Position numbers and translations under genes: made by a program. 58,306 nucleotides of DNA from Bimuria novae-zelandiae CBS 107.79. Its lineage: Eukaryota; Ascomycota; Dothideomycetes; Pleosporales; Didymosphaeriaceae. Of this stretch, positions 11,101 through 23,670 are shown one piece after another. Position 1 is the first letter of the stretch, and every line of letters starts with the position of its first letter. Under the pieces are notes generated by a model. It ran no database searches and had not been told where the DNA came from. It saw nothing but the letters and a program-made list of their open reading frames with translations. Location of the stretch: NCBI GenBank assembly GCA_010015655.1, contig ML976813.1:3893-62198 (forward strand), read 5' to 3'.

Positions 11101-12900
11101 TAGACTTATTAATAACTATAAATAGTTAGATAAGCTGCAGCGCCTTCACTTGTGTCTTACTAGTAGTTAAGACACTAGCTACACCAGTGTTAGGCATAAT
11201 ACCTTAAAAGATATCTACGCCGTAGCGTAAATTAAATAAGAAGAGTTAAGCATCTTTATTTACTTTGCCAGAAATGTAAGGATTATCGCCTGTAATTATA
11301 TAAAGTGTGGCAGCGTTATTAAGGCTAGAGACGATGGCGTCGCCGTTAACCTTACTATAGGATGTAGTTAAGTAGACTTAGTTAGTAAAATATACTTTAA
11401 TATTATTATTACTAGCATTATTGTCGCTGCCGTCGCTGTCTTCAAGCTCTATGCCTTTATAGCCGGCGAGAAACACTTTATAGCTCAGGGCATTAAGATT
11501 ATCTTAAGCGTATTAGTTATAGCGTTGGTAATGCTCCATGCGCTCCTTCTTTAAGTGTCAAGTTAACTAGCACTTAGGCTACTTGTAGATAAAGCATGTC
11601 TTATTATAGTAATTGCCTAAGTAGTTTAACTAATAGTTATTATTATTAAATTAATTGCCGCGCGATCTGCCTTAACCTTAATAGTAGTAACTATAGTAGT
11701 TATTATCTAATAATCCTGTAGCTTATTAATTATTATAAATATAGTAGTAGTTAGTGTAATACTGCTCATCTGCATCTCGTAATAGAAACTGGCTATTAGG
11801 ATAATAGCTCAACCACATGCTAACTACGTTGCGGAGATCTATAGCGACACCTTTAAATATAGTTACTGGCTTTAAGCAAGCTATAGTAGTTACTTTAATG
11901 CTACGACATGCGCTAAGAAGCTATTGCGTAAGCAAATACTAATTATAGCTCTTACCCTAGTCCTGTAATAGTGCCTGATAGAGCATATTTATCTTACTAA
12001 TAACTATTTTAAGACACTCTATAGGGTCTTTCTTAAGGTTAGTAGTTATAACGCTCTTAAGCGTAGTGCTATGCCACTCCTAGAGATATATTTAGTAAGC
12101 TTATATAGTGTTAAAGTACGTGCGTAGCTTATTAAGTATTGTATTATAAGTAAGCGTAAGCGCCTGGGGAGTAATGTAATCGTAGTAATACTAAAGCGCT
12201 CGGCTAGTAAGCATAACAAAGAGTGCTATTTTATACTACTTATTCTTATTAATCCTAACCTTAGTGCAAAGGTCGTTGAACACCTTAATCTTTATCTTAA
12301 GGATATTGTATTTATTACCTAAATACTTCTACTCCAGCGTGTATAACTTGGCGAGGTTAGTAAGCAAATAAGAGTTATTCTGCACAGGCGTAAATCCAGG
12401 TTATAATAATAATAATAATCCTCCACCTAGCGGAGCTTGCTGCTACCGCTGTTGTTCTTTATTATCTATAATCTAGTGGCACTTAAAGCCTTCGCAGAGC
12501 CTTATAAGCTTAAGATGCTTGGCGGGCCATTTTAGGATAGTAGTTAATATAAGGAGTTCTGCGAATTAGTTAGGGAGATTATCACCGTTACCCTACTTAA
12601 TGTAGATACCTTACTAGCGGAGGAGCTCTTTAAGTGCTTTTTAGATGCGCTTATTAATGCTATTAAAGAGATCGCGGATAAAATTCTTAAAATGCTCCTT
12701 AAACTTAAGTAGTAGAAACAGGTTAAATATATTATCTTCTTCTACCTGTATTATCTAGTTAATAACTATAGTATTAAGTTTGTCTGTATTAACGGTGGCG
12801 TCGGCGATATTAAAATTTTGGTTAGCGTACTAGTCCTTATAGATTATCTTATCTAGGTACTACGAGCAATCCTTTATTTAGGTGTACTTTATAATAGCGT
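8150..12900 (-). pseudogene. Copia gag-pol polyprotein, RIP-inactivated
   Basis: Read leftwards. At 11535-11602 there is a Gag zinc knuckle (CFIYK.PKC..T.H with RIP-type losses from CFVCxxxGCWSTxH). Next comes protease-type sequence near 10900-11100. The integrase C-terminal region (10067-10363) reads LEHILQIAIKAVNDTAGPNG then LVLTLLVFRAYPR, a hallmark of fungal Copia integrases. At 8200-8345 the RNase H tail reads LYECISKLSTTKEKR and LRxAYKRNNLID. A Ser/Asn-rich linker between integrase and reverse transcriptase is at 9677-9871. Dozens of TAA/TAG stops make it non-coding. Domain order PR-INT-RT-RH identifies Ty1/Copia rather than Gypsy. Confidence 0.9.
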
Positions 12901-13206
12901 TTTAGATGTAGGCCTGTAATTAGTGTGATTTAACAAGAGTTAGCATAGTTGACGCAAATCTCCTTCCGAACTAAGCCTTGGTAGGGACAATCCAGGCGGA
13001 GAGATCCTTTAAATACGAGGCGCCGCTGATCCTGATACAGGATAGCAGTGAGCTTGTCGTACCTGTACTTCGCACTAGCGATGCTGTATCCTGGGCCTTG
13101 GTAGGGGAGGAGGCATGCGCTAACCGCTTCTATCGCCAGAATACTCAGCCTGAAACGTGCGCTGAGATTCCCTGTACACAGTATATCTTGCCGATCTGTG
13201 GTGTAG

Positions 13207-13220
13207 CAACCACTGATTAG
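13207..13220 (-). other. Primer-binding-type motif of Copia family 1
   Basis: Directly inside the 5' LTR the minus strand reads CTAATCAGTGGTTG. The same motif occurs next to the 5' LTR of the other two boundary-defined Copia elements (20624-20636 mutated, 56586-56598). Position and conservation suggest the reverse-transcription primer site; I could not match it to a tRNA from memory. Confidence 0.65.
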
Positions 13221-13462
13221 TGTTAATACGGTAATAGGCTGTTGGATCAAGACTTCGTTGCAACGATGTAGTATTAATTTGATTCTTAATTGCAGATCTA
13301 TTGTGGTGGGCTATTGTAAGAAGTATTTATCAAGCGTGGTTTATCCCTTGCTAGCCTAATCAGGACTAGCGCAATAAACCACAGGCAAACTGCGTAATAA
13401 ACCGTAGGCAAACTACATGGTAGTGAAAGCCGTAGCAGTGTTGCGCAGGTTTGAAGCCAACA
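13221..13462 (-). repeat. 5' LTR of Copia family 1
   Basis: 242-bp partner of the LTR at 7645-7886, same TG...CA ends. Its right boundary is fixed by the ATATA target duplication that follows. Confidence 0.95.
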
Positions 13463-13467
13463 ATATA

Positions 13468-14508
13468 TATATTTAAATAGTAATTATTTTTTGCCTTTAG
13501 TTTTATAATTACTATCACTTTATATACCTCATTAGTCCTTATTTTTATTATTTTAATTATATTTATATACCCTATACTATACTACTAAAAATATTCTAGT
13601 ATAAGTATAATATTAAAGAGGTTATAATTCTATATAGAGTATAGGCCTAGTAGAAAAAAACAGCGACTATAAGAGTTCATATAAAAAAAATAGGTATTAA
13701 CTTTATAGATATAAAAACTAAAGCAGTAATATTAGTAGAAAGCTCTAGTAATGTAATAAAATCTCTTCTTATACCTTCAATATAAAATAATTAGTTTAAT
13801 ATTACTCTATTATTAATTAAATACTAGATCGTATAGTCCTTAGCCGTAGGTTTTATTTTAATTATAATAATTTCTATTATATATCTTATAAACCTAGTAA
13901 TTATCTTATTAATATAAAAGTATTAGTTAGTTCTCTAGTATATTAAATACTATTCATAAATAAGTTTACTAAGATCTTAGATATATTTAAAGGGAGACTT
14001 AAAATGTTAATTTATCTTTATATAGTATATATATTAATCTAACTACTACTAATATTTAAGTATTATATATTAATTAATTAGATAATAAGGTATACACTTA
14101 TAGAATTATATCTAGTACTTCTCTAGTAAGGGCTTAATATGGAAGCCTATATATGTAATAATTATAAAGTATATATATAACTTAAATAGTAATATAGGCT
14201 TTTAGCTATATACTAAGGACAGTTATAGCCTATACTAGAGTATAGAAATATACTAATTTATATAATTATTATAAATCTAATATATATCTTTAAAAGTATA
14301 ACCTTATAATATTATTATAGACGTTAATTATAGCTCCTTATACGCTAGTATACGCTAGTGTTTTAGTATACTCCTATACTTTAGTATTAACTACCTACCT
14401 TAACACCCTATATATAGATTTTTATTAATTTTAAATACTTAACTATTAAATTAAGTCTTTATAATATAATTTACATATCTCTTCTACGTCTTAGAATAAA
14501 GGTACTAT
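13468..14508. other. AT-rich DNA between two Copia elements, unidentified
   Basis: RIP-degraded sequence with no readable protein domain on either strand. It may be part of the older Gypsy-type DNA seen again right of 20891, but I found no motif that shows continuity. Confidence 0.4.
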
Positions 14509-14763
14509 TGTTGAATGGGCTATACTAAGCCAAGCATATCGCGATATGGTAGGGCTAGATAGTTGTACGATGGTACGGGTGAGAAAAGGGTCTGGTATTC
14601 AAGTCTTATCTGTCTTATCTACGTATAAGGGAAAAAGGGTTATAAGGATTAATATTCGCGCATAGTGTCTATAGCCTATACCTTTACCTATATAGTATAT
14701 TATAATAATTATTACCTATTTAAAGATATTATATTAGGTAGCTACCCGTACTACGTATAGACA
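14509..14763 (-). repeat. 3' LTR of Copia family 3
   Basis: 255 bp; a polypurine tract (minus-strand AAAAAGAAAAG, 14771-14782) lies immediately inside. Contains the shared tract CATATCGCGATATGGTAGGGC, with a small palindrome ATATCGCGATAT. Confidence 0.93.
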
Positions 14764-17357
14764 CTAGTAACTTTTCTTTTTATAATACTACTTAGATCTT
14801 CTCCATAACTCGTACGGGGTCTAATGTGTCTTAGACAGCATTTATTCTATTCTGTATAGGGTTAATTCTGTCCACGAATACTTTAATCTACATTTAGAGC
14901 TAGTTTATAGAGATAAGCTTCTCTAAAGTAGTATTTAGAGTCTTTTTTATACACGCATTTACTAGGTTATCTTTTCTATTAATTTAGTAAACTTTATTAA
15001 TCTCCTTCTTTTTGTATAATTTATATAGTAATATAATATTAATTATAAGTCTTTTCTTATTTATTATGCCTTGTTTAATAAGGTAATTATATAGAAACTT
15101 TAGGTTAGTATAAACAACTATAGGAATAGGTAGTAGGTCTAAGTTTTATATAACCTATCTTAGCGTTATACTTAACGCTATTACGCTATTAAAGCTACTA
15201 ATTATTTTATATAGCTTACTAGTAAGTACACTTCGTGTGTATTATTTATATTTAACTAAGTTTTAATATATAATATTACCTTTAATTCTAAAGCTATTTT
15301 CTTATTCCGTACTATGTTTATTTGCTAACGCAATTATAAATCTAAGCTATAAGCTTAGGTCTTTATTATTCGCGAATAAGCTATTCGTGAAGATAAATAG
15401 TTTTATATAGGTAAGGTTTAATAGGATAAACGTAAGTCCTCGTGTAAAGTTTTAGATTTACTATTTAAGTTATATATTAAAGTAAAAGATATTTATATTC
15501 TTTAGTTTAGTAACTTGCGCGGCGACAGATAGATTAAATACTAACTTTAGTTAGTAAACTAAGGTAATATATGCTCCTCTTACTTTTTATATAATATATT
15601 AATATTATATATTAATAGCCTTTAGGTTAATTATATAAAGTTAGCTAGATTATCTTTTTTGCGTAAGTACGATAGTGTCTCCTTTTAGTAAAAATTATTT
15701 ATTATTAAACTTAAGGCTTTGCTCGTGCGAAAAGATTATTTTTAGTTTTATATAAAAACTTACTTTTTATAGTTTCTTCTCTTTCCTTTATAAGAAACTA
15801 GGGATGACGAGGCAAAGCGTATTATTTATTTATATTTTAATAAGACTAAAAGTTAGTGGCTCTTTATTTATGCTAAGTAGGTATAAGTTATATAAAGAAG
15901 AAGTTATCTTAAGCGCGTTTTTATAGTAGTTATAGTAGGTTTTAAACTAATATAGTCCTAATTCTGCTACTCCGTATAGTGGCTTAATAATGCGTAGTAT
16001 AGTGTTAGGTAGAAAGACGTTTTCTAGCTCCTTTAGTAGCCTTGCCTATATCGTATAGAGTAGCTTGTCTATAGACTGTACGTACGCTTACGTAATATTG
16101 CGAATTTCGTAATACATGCCGTGCGAGGTAATAAAAGTTAGGCCTAATACTAAAATAAGTCTTTAGCTTATTTTTTAAATTATTAATAACTATATTAAAA
16201 TCTCTTCCTTCTCCTTATTAAAGTATTTAGCTAGTATAAGTTATAACTTTTTATACAGCTAAGTTAATTTGCCTTTTATCTTTTATATAAGGTGGAGATT
16301 AAAGATTTAGCTAGTATAGATTTCTAAGTTAAACTTATAAATTTTAAATATTCTATTCGCTATTAGGGTGTCTATCTTTATATAGTCTAATTTTTTAAAG
16401 GGCGCTCTTAGACTTATAATTACTCCTTTTTACTACAGTCTTAAAAAGAATTTATACTTGTCTTTTTCCTTCTGCGTAAGATATCAAATATAATAATCTT
16501 TTATAGTCTCGTGCGGAGCTTCCCTTTGCGAGGTATTATATTATATAGGGTTCTTCCTTAGTCTGCCTCTTCTACGTATCTGTGGCTATTTAACTAGTTA
16601 TTTTACGACATAGTTATTATCTTTAGTAAGTTAAAGTTCTTTTATATAATAATATGGCTTAACGTGCGTATATTAGATAGTTAAGGGTCTATTACTTATA
16701 TTTACTATAACGTCTTTACTAATAATACTTTAGATTTTATATAGGCCTGTTTAGCCTTTCTTCTCCCTCTAGATTATTACTTTTCTTTATAGTAGTAGGT
16801 TAAGAACTTTATACAAAGTAGGTCCCATACGAGTATTTATTATATAGTTAATATTTACCTTTACCCTCTTTATATAAAGTATTTATATAGCCTTTTAAAT
16901 CGCGTAGGCTCGTGCAATAATCTTAGGTAATAAAAGGGAATTTAAATTAATCCTTAGGTACGCTCTAAAGACTAGAAGCGTTAAAATAAGGCTATTTAGG
17001 CCTATTATATTATTAAGAGCCTTATAAGCTATTTATAGTATAGATTTGTTGTCTATACTATCCTAAACTTTACTTTAAATAATATTATACGTACGATGTA
17101 GAGGTACATAGGCTTATTTTATTTTACTTATTATCTAATGTGCTTTTATAGGCATTTAGTGTCACGAGAGCAACAAGCAAGATGTCTAAGGCCTAGATAG
17201 GCTAGATCAATATACTGCGTTCGGTATCTACGTGTAGGTACAAGACGTTGGATAAGGAGAAAAGGTTCTCTCCTCATTAACTAACGTGGATCTATCTTCT
17301 CGCTTCGTCGCGCGCCCTTGCCAAGGGTGGCTAGCGCCATGTTTCAACCAATTAGCT

Positions 17358-17380
17358 AGCAGACGGGTAACCCGTCTGCT
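17358..17380. repeat. Perfect 11-bp hairpin in solo LTR
   Basis: AGCAGACGGGT A ACCCGTCTGCT: perfect arms with a one-base spacer. Confidence 0.95.
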
Positions 17381-17417
17381 AATCTATTGGCTGGCTGCCA
17401 GCGCGCGACATCTCTGA

Positions 17418-17442
17418 GATATACTGCTGCCAGCAGTATATC
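17418..17442. repeat. Perfect 12-bp hairpin in solo LTR
   Basis: GATATACTGCTG C CAGCAGTATATC: perfect arms with a one-base spacer. Confidence 0.95.
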
Positions 17443-17448
17443 CATGCT

Positions 17449-17478
17449 TGTCAGGTAGCCTCTGAGGTTACCGTGACA
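17449..17478. repeat. Terminal hairpin ending the solo LTR
   Basis: TGTCA-GGTAGCCTC-T-GAGGTTACC-G-TGACA: arms pair with one mismatch (C/T, transition) and one bulged G, and the last base of the hairpin is the last base of the LTR. Confidence 0.9.
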
Positions 17479-20400
17479 TTTAGTAATATATAGCTCTAAC
17501 TATCTTCGCACGATTCCTAAAGTCTTTAAATATAAAATTAGTTCTTAGGTTATATATAATATAGTCTAGAGATCCTTAATAGATATTAATCTAGTATTTA
17601 TATAGGACGTCTTAGGTATCTTATATAAATAGGGATTTTAAAAAGATTACTGCTTAAAAGCCTATATTTATATTAATAACGTGTAGTACGTTCGTATTAC
17701 TAATTTATATAATATTTATTACTATTTCGTAGTTACAGTGCGTATTATCCTTAATAGAAAATTTAAATTATAATAAAGAAAGGTTATATAGTTAGTATTA
17801 GTAGTAGAACTTCTTAATTTCTTCTAGTATAGATTAGTCGAATTCGTGTCTAGCAGTAGTAAGCATCTTGTAGAGTCTCTCTATACAAGGGTGTCCAAAG
17901 CGTCGATGTAGGCGTCGGAGTTCTATTTTTATAAAGTACGAGATTGCTTTGTTTTGGCCTGTATTAAAGAATAGGTGTCCCCTTTTCTATACGACGGATA
18001 CAGTTAAACCATTTTTTTATATAATAACGTTAAGGATATTATTATAGTAGGCTCCTAGCCTATTAGCGTCTGCTAGGGATAGTAGGAATAGTATAAGGGT
18101 ATTAAAAATATAGTAGGTAACTTTACTAACTAGGTTCTCTATTTATGTAGTCTCTAGTAAACTCTATAAGTTCTAGCCTCTAAAGGAAATATTTATTACT
18201 TTTAGAATCTAATTTATCTTTATATAAGAATTCTCCCTTAGGTATACTTCTAATTAAAACTTATTAATAGTAGATATTTTTACTACGCCTATATCTTAAA
18301 GTTCTCCTTAGTACTTTATATAGTATTAATCCTTAATAATAAACTAGTCTATATATTAGTTCGTATTTTTACTATAGATGTCTTTACTGGTTGTGCGGTG
18401 TAGGTAAGTAGCTATTATAAGGAAATATATAGTTTCTTTACTATAATTATTAATATTAGAGTTATTATCTTTATCTATAAGGTTATTAGCCTTGCTATTA
18501 GAATATCATTTATATTCCGCTATATAAGTTAAGATTTTTATATAGACCAGCGTGTAGTTATATCTCTTTTTATATAAAGAAATATATTATTATTTAGCTT
18601 TTAATATCTTTATATAAGAATAGTTTAAGGACTAATATCCTTCCTTTTTACACATAAAGTACTTCTTCCCTCTTATGCTATTATCCCTTTTATGTTGTGC
18701 GTTTTGTGGTCGTGCGTATAATAGGCCTAAGCTCTAGTACGGCATTTCATGCCTATTATCGTACGTAGGTCGAGAGGGTATACGGGCAGTAGTTATGTAT
18801 TATTTATTAGTATAGTATATTCTATGCGTATTTTATACGTACTAGTCAGCTTACCTATCTATTATAATCTATAGTACTATTTAAAGGTCTCTAAATAGTA
18901 CTTTACACGTAGGTTTAATAAAAAAATATATAGTTTATTTAGGTTTTAATTACCCTCTATATACTTATATAACTACTATGTATAGTTATACTTCGCCCTT
19001 AAATAATAGTCCTATAGCCCTTTATTTGAGGGTTAGTCTATTAAGTATTATATTAAGGACTTTATATAAGGACTTATTAGGGTTCTCGTGTTTATATTAT
19101 GCGAAAGTTATAATTATCTAGTCTATTTAATACTAATTATAGTTAACTATAGTGTTAAAGTGCCTATTAATTTAATTGTATAAAGTCTTTTAGGTTTATC
19201 TAGATTTAATATTATAAATATAGTAGGCACTCGCACGGCCTTCTAGTATATCTAGGAAAAGGGCTAAATACTAGCTTTCTAAAATGTCTAGTTATACGCA
19301 GAGCTTAATAAAGATCTAGGCTGTATTATATAAAATATTATATAACTAACTAGAGTAGTTATTCTCCTTCTTCTAGGTCTTCTAGAATTACACGATCTTA
19401 TTTAGTAGTATTTTTTTTATTTAGTACTTCGTAAGCGGGTGGTAGATTATATATTTATTAAAATAGTATAATTTATTTTTATATTAATATTTTATATAAT
19501 TATAAAACTGCTCTTGCAAACTACTACTATAGTTATAGTTAAGGCCTTAGACTTCTATATATATCCTGTTTATGCGGGGGAGTATGGAGTGTTTCCTGTC
19601 TATGTAGATAGGTGTATTCCGTGGTGTGTTCCCTCTGGTGCCCATCTTACTAGTCTTATAAAGACAGGTTGTATAGAGCTCTCTGCGTAGAGGTTGCGTG
19701 TGCCCTTAGGGTAGAAGTCGTGGTGGTTTATGGCGTTGGCTCGTACGTACGTTGTTCTCGTTCGATAGTTTGTACGTGTGGAGTTCCTAACAAAGTAGTA
19801 CCTTTAGGTCCCTGTATAGTGTAGAGTCCTTGTACGATAGTGTAGAGCTTCTATACCTAGTTATCACGGTCTAAGCTAGGTGTAATTATAGTAATTCCCT
19901 TATCTATAAGGAGTATATAAAATTCCCTTTTAACTACGCGCGAGAGGTTACTAAATTATTTATATAATTAATATAAAAAATTTATTTTATAGTAAATAAA
20001 AAAGTCTTTTTTCTTTAGCATGTTACACGTAGCTTTATAAAGGCTAAAATAGCGTACAATATAAGCTTTTTTTTATTTAATATTTTATTTATAATAAACG
20101 TTAGTATAAAGTATTTTAAATTTATATCTCTTCTTAGTGTTCGTACGGGGATACTAGTCTTCTTACTTAGTTTTTAGTATAGCTTGTTCTTCTCCTCTTA
20201 AGTTATAGCGTACGAGCTCTGTGCGGAGTTCTGTATAGTAGTATATATTTCTTAAGTTCTATTCTATATATTAGGCTAGTTAGTGTATTAGGCTTAAGCT
20301 CGGATGCTTAGTGTTATTATAGTTACGTTATATTATATTATATAACGTAGTTATTATTAAGGTAATATATTAGGTTTATATTATATAGTATATCTTTTAT

Positions 20401-20636
20401 TATTATATAATACGTACTATTTTCTTTTGTTGCGTGTAGTACGTCCTTAGTAGGTAAAGTAAGTGTTGTATTATATAAGGCGCAAGTTAATCTTTAAAGC
20501 TTTTAAATTTTTTTAATACTTTAGTAATAAAATAGAGCCTATACTTTTTATATATGTAGTTTTTATCTTTACTTTTACTAATTTATAATTAACTCTCTAG
20601 GCGGGTGAGGCGTAAAGATAATTAATTACTAATTAG

Positions 20637-20891
20637 TGTTAAATAGGCTATACTAAGCTAAGCATATCGCGATATAATAAGGCTAGATAGTTATACGATA
20701 GTACGGGTGAGAAAAGGGTCTAGTATTTAAGTCTTATCTATCTTGTCTACGTACGGGGGAAAGAGGGTTATAAGGATTAATGTTCGCGCACGGTGCCTGT
20801 GGCCTGTGCCTTTGTCTGTGCGGTATTACATAACTATTATTACCTGTCTTAAGACATTATATTAGGTAGCTGTCTGTACTGCATACGGACA
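20637..20891 (-). repeat. 5' LTR of Copia family 3
   Basis: 255-bp partner of 14509-14763. Just inside it (20624-20636) the minus strand reads CTAATTAGTAATT, which is the CTAATCAGTGGTT motif with C/G to T/A changes. Confidence 0.93.
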
Positions 20892-20989
20892 GGTTCTATA
20901 TTAGAGACTTTATCTTTATTTAATTTTTATAATATAAGTATTAGTGCTTATAGCGTAGCTATTATTACTTAGATAATCTAAGCTTTTTT

Positions 20990-22372
20990 ACTCTTAGTTT
21001 TATAATTTCTTATGCAGTTATGTCTAAAGTAACCTTATTTACTACACCCTAGGCAAGTTTTCTTATCTAGGCGTTGTTTTTACTTTTTATTTATTAGCCT
21101 GTCATTATAGTTTTTTTACCTTTTTTTTAGCTTCTTTTCTTGTGCTTTGTTAGCTATTATAACGTCCCTATTATAGTCTTCTCGTGATTTCCAGCTTTTC
21201 TTAGTGTTAGGTTATACTTACCTACTTTTACGTTTTTTAAGTTATTATTCGTGCAAGCAGTTATCTACTTAGATAAATAGCTTAATTATTTTTTTTGGCT
21301 TTTACGTTAGTTATAGTAGATTAGTTCGTCCTTTACTATTTCCTTTAACCTGTTATAATAAGCTACTTAAAAGGGGACGTTATCCTAGTTAATTCTTACC
21401 TATAGTTATCTAAATATTATAGTATACTTACTAGTAGGTCCTTATTATTTAAGTTATTATATTTACTTTTCTGTTTGTTGCGCTTTATTAAATTTTTTAA
21501 ACATGATTTTAATTTGTTTATTAAAAATTTTCTAAGACGTAAAGATCTTTATTATTTTCTCATCCTATTTCTTTAGTTATTCTTCGTACTCTAGATAATT
21601 ATTTATAATAGGACCTAACTACTTTACTAGTTCTCCTTTCATGTACCTGCTTGCTACAAGAATCTTTACTTAGTCTATTTTAATTATCTATTTATTAAAT
21701 TAGTAATACAGGTCTATATTTATAAGGAATAGTTTTAGGGTGCCTTTTATTCTATTAAAGACTTCTACGATCTTAAAGTTAATCTTAGTTACTAGTAGTG
21801 TTAAGGCTACTAATGTCTCTACTAAAGCCTGCTTTTATAAATAATTTATAAGTTACGCAACCTAATTTTTAAGCTATTAAATCTTATTAGCCTAAGTAGC
21901 TAATACAATAGCTATGTTTATTATAGTGCTAAAAGCTGTGCTTGCTGTAGCTAGTCTAGACACTACTAAGCTAGATAGTGTCGCCATATTATCTTGGACC
22001 TTTAGGTAGTTAAAGTGTTACAGGACGGTTTACTTACCTAAGTCTAAGCTAGGTTAGGGGAGGATAGGTCTAGAGTAATAGGCCTTATAGATATATTTAG
22101 TAGTTAGAAGCTTAAAATAATAATACTAAGGTGTGTAAATAATCTAATTCTATAATAAACTATAAAATAACTAACGAGGAGATTTACTACTCTATTATAA
22201 AAAATATACTTATAGTATATTAAGTTAACTACAAAGAGTAGGAAAAGTATAAAGAAATTATTAAAATATACACTATTTATTCTAGTCCTTACTATTATTA
22301 GAATTATTATTATAGTTTTACTAAGACCTTAAGGTTCCTAGAACCCTTAAGGTCCTATAGGATCTTACATTA
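20990..22372 (-). pseudogene. Gypsy-type gag remnant with possible 5' LTR
   Basis: On the minus strand a zinc-knuckle remnant near 21000-21060 reads CLGCSK, stop, GYFRHNC, that is C..C...GH....C with RIP-type losses. It is preceded (21300-21600) by Leu/Lys-rich Gag-like sequence (FLINKLKSCLKNLIKRNK, YLDNYR, stop, ELTR). Upstream, minus-strand TGTAAGATCCTATAGGACC at about 22372 could be the start of its 5' LTR. The pol part expected to the left is missing: the Copia LTR ends at 20891. Family assignment is by Gag character only. Confidence 0.5.
22325..22354. repeat. Palindrome GACCTTAAGG...CCTTAAGGTC
   Basis: Ten-base perfect arms (22325-22334 and 22345-22354) around TTCCTAGAAC, itself nearly self-complementary. 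Sits near the putative Gypsy LTR start. Confidence 0.9.
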
Positions 22373-22699
22373 TGCGGGACCTTATTATATAACTACTAAC
22401 CTAAACTGCCTCGTGCTTCCTTGTATTCCTTCGCCTTTGTAATTCCGCTAATAATAACTTTCTTAGCGTAATTGTCTGGTTCTATTGTTCCTGTAAAATT
22501 CGTGATCGTAACAGTGGAGTACGTTAGCTAATATTTTACTAGCTAAGTAATACTGTGACCTTATAAGCTAAAATTAGGCTATAAATTTTATTAAATACTA
22601 ATTAGAACTCTAAGTTAAGTTTAATTAAAATTAAAATTATAAAAGAGCCCTTTATAAGGAACTTAGTATATAAAAAGGTATACTATTAGTCATTATTAA

Positions 22700-23460
22700 C
22701 TATTTATTATTATTAGATATAAGAGCTATAACTCGCTTAAGTTTTAATAATACTATAAGGATAATAAGAATATTACTTGTTATATGCATTTATATCCGTC
22801 TCACCTCTTATAGCTACTAGATATAGGGTGTTTCTTGCTATTAAAGAAGGCGTATAGACCCTAAGCTAAGAGTCTAATACGTAACTATATTATATATATT
22901 ATTAAAATTAGATTTTTATTTTACTTTATTACTACATTTAACGCTACAATACTTTAAAGTAATATTTAAGAAAACTTTAAAGGCGCTAGCCCTATTTCTT
23001 TTAATCTAAAAGGAGTAATATTAAAACTTAATGTCTGTTTACGTACGCCTTTGCCTTTCACTATATGCGATAGTATATAGTAGTTATAAATGCCTAGTAA
23101 TATTTTAAAACTAGAGTTATAATTAACGGTAATAAAGGAGAGGACTTAAGGATACCTAAATAGTTTCCTAACAAGTCTAGTTATGGCCTTTAAAAAGATA
23201 ATAAAAGACGTAATAATAGTAGCGTATAAGCTAGTGTTAGCGTAAAAGCAAATTACTAAGTTTTAAGCTCCTAATAAGGCTATTACGCGATAGAAATTAT
23301 ATAAAAGAAAGTAACTATAGTAAGAAGGAGTTTTTATAGCTACTAATAGTTAGTAACTAGCTATTTTAAAGGACTTTACGATGCGTAGTAATAATAAAAA
23401 AAATGATACGCGTTAATAAAGGTAAAATAACTTAATAGCACTGCCAATACCATCGTAAGA
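22700..23460 (+). pseudogene. Fot1/pogo transposase C-terminal half, RIP-degraded
   Basis: Plus-strand frame reads PSHLL, stop, LLDIGCFLLLKKAY, then AKSLIRNYIIYIIKIRFLF, FKGASPISFNLKGVILKL and NVCLRTPLPF. These match the Fot1/pogo DDE region (LLQPLDVGCFxPLKxAYG...LIRxxIxHITKLEFLPAF...FRGAGLVPxxPxxVLSKLDVxLRTPTP). The last catalytic Asp of the DDE triad is retained (GAT at 22820-22822). The N-terminal half is not readable and I could not fix terminal repeats. Confidence 0.85.
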
Positions 23461-23670
23461 CTAGGTATAATATACGCACGTATTAAAAAAAAGTAAAAGT
23501 AAATTCTAAGTAAATTAGCTTATTACGATTTTTTTTTCTGTTTATGCGTGTTCTATACTATTATATAGAGTACTAATTTTTTGCTATAGCGTTCTTTTAT
23601 AATACTAAAACACTTAGTTAAATTAATGAATTAAGCTAATCGAGCCTCTATAGTAATGTAATTAATTTAA

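Larger units (their letters stand above)
7645..13462 (-). mobile_element. Ty1/Copia LTR retrotransposon, family 1
   Basis: 5818-bp element with 242-bp LTRs at both ends (TGTTGATACGG...CTAACA) and a perfect 5-bp target duplication ATATA (7640-7644 and 13463-13467). Coding strand is minus, so the 5' LTR is the right one. Gag-pol order, a polypurine tract inside the left LTR and a primer-site-type motif inside the right LTR all agree. The interior is saturated with stops; the LTRs and about 270 bp of leader (12950-13220) remain GC-normal. Confidence 0.95.
17160..17478. mobile_element. Solo LTR, GC-normal, nested in Copia family 3
   Basis: 319 bp, TGTCACGAG...CCGTGACA, with a perfect 5-bp target duplication TTTAG (17155-17159 and 17479-17483). 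No internal region remains, so it is a solo LTR, probably of a Gypsy-type element (inference). It is hardly mutated inside a heavily RIP-mutated host element, so it arrived later or is too short for RIP. It contains three strong inverted repeats (17358-17380, 17418-17442, 17449-17478). Confidence 0.88.
14509..20891 (-). mobile_element. Ty1/Copia LTR retrotransposon, family 3, with nested solo LTR
   Basis: 6383 bp bounded by 255-bp LTRs (14509-14763 and 20637-20891), starting TGTTGAATGGGCTATACTAAG and ending near TACGGACA. Minus-strand coding: CCHC knuckle at 18605-18665, reading YFMCKKEGY then a stop for CFVCKKEGCW; integrase C-terminal remnant near 16960-17045 (LQIA.KALNNIIGLNSLI); RNase H remnant at 15000-15130 (KRLIINIILLYKLYKKKEIN). 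The flanking 5-mers are ACTAT and GGTTC, so no target duplication is visible, unlike the other two Copia elements. A 319-bp solo LTR is inserted at 17160. Confidence 0.9.

Noticed and set aside
12930..13250. Open frames on both strands of the Copia family 1 leader
   Set aside because: The minus-strand frame starts inside the LTR and crosses the primer site; the plus-strand one is its antisense. Both reflect only that this leader escaped RIP.
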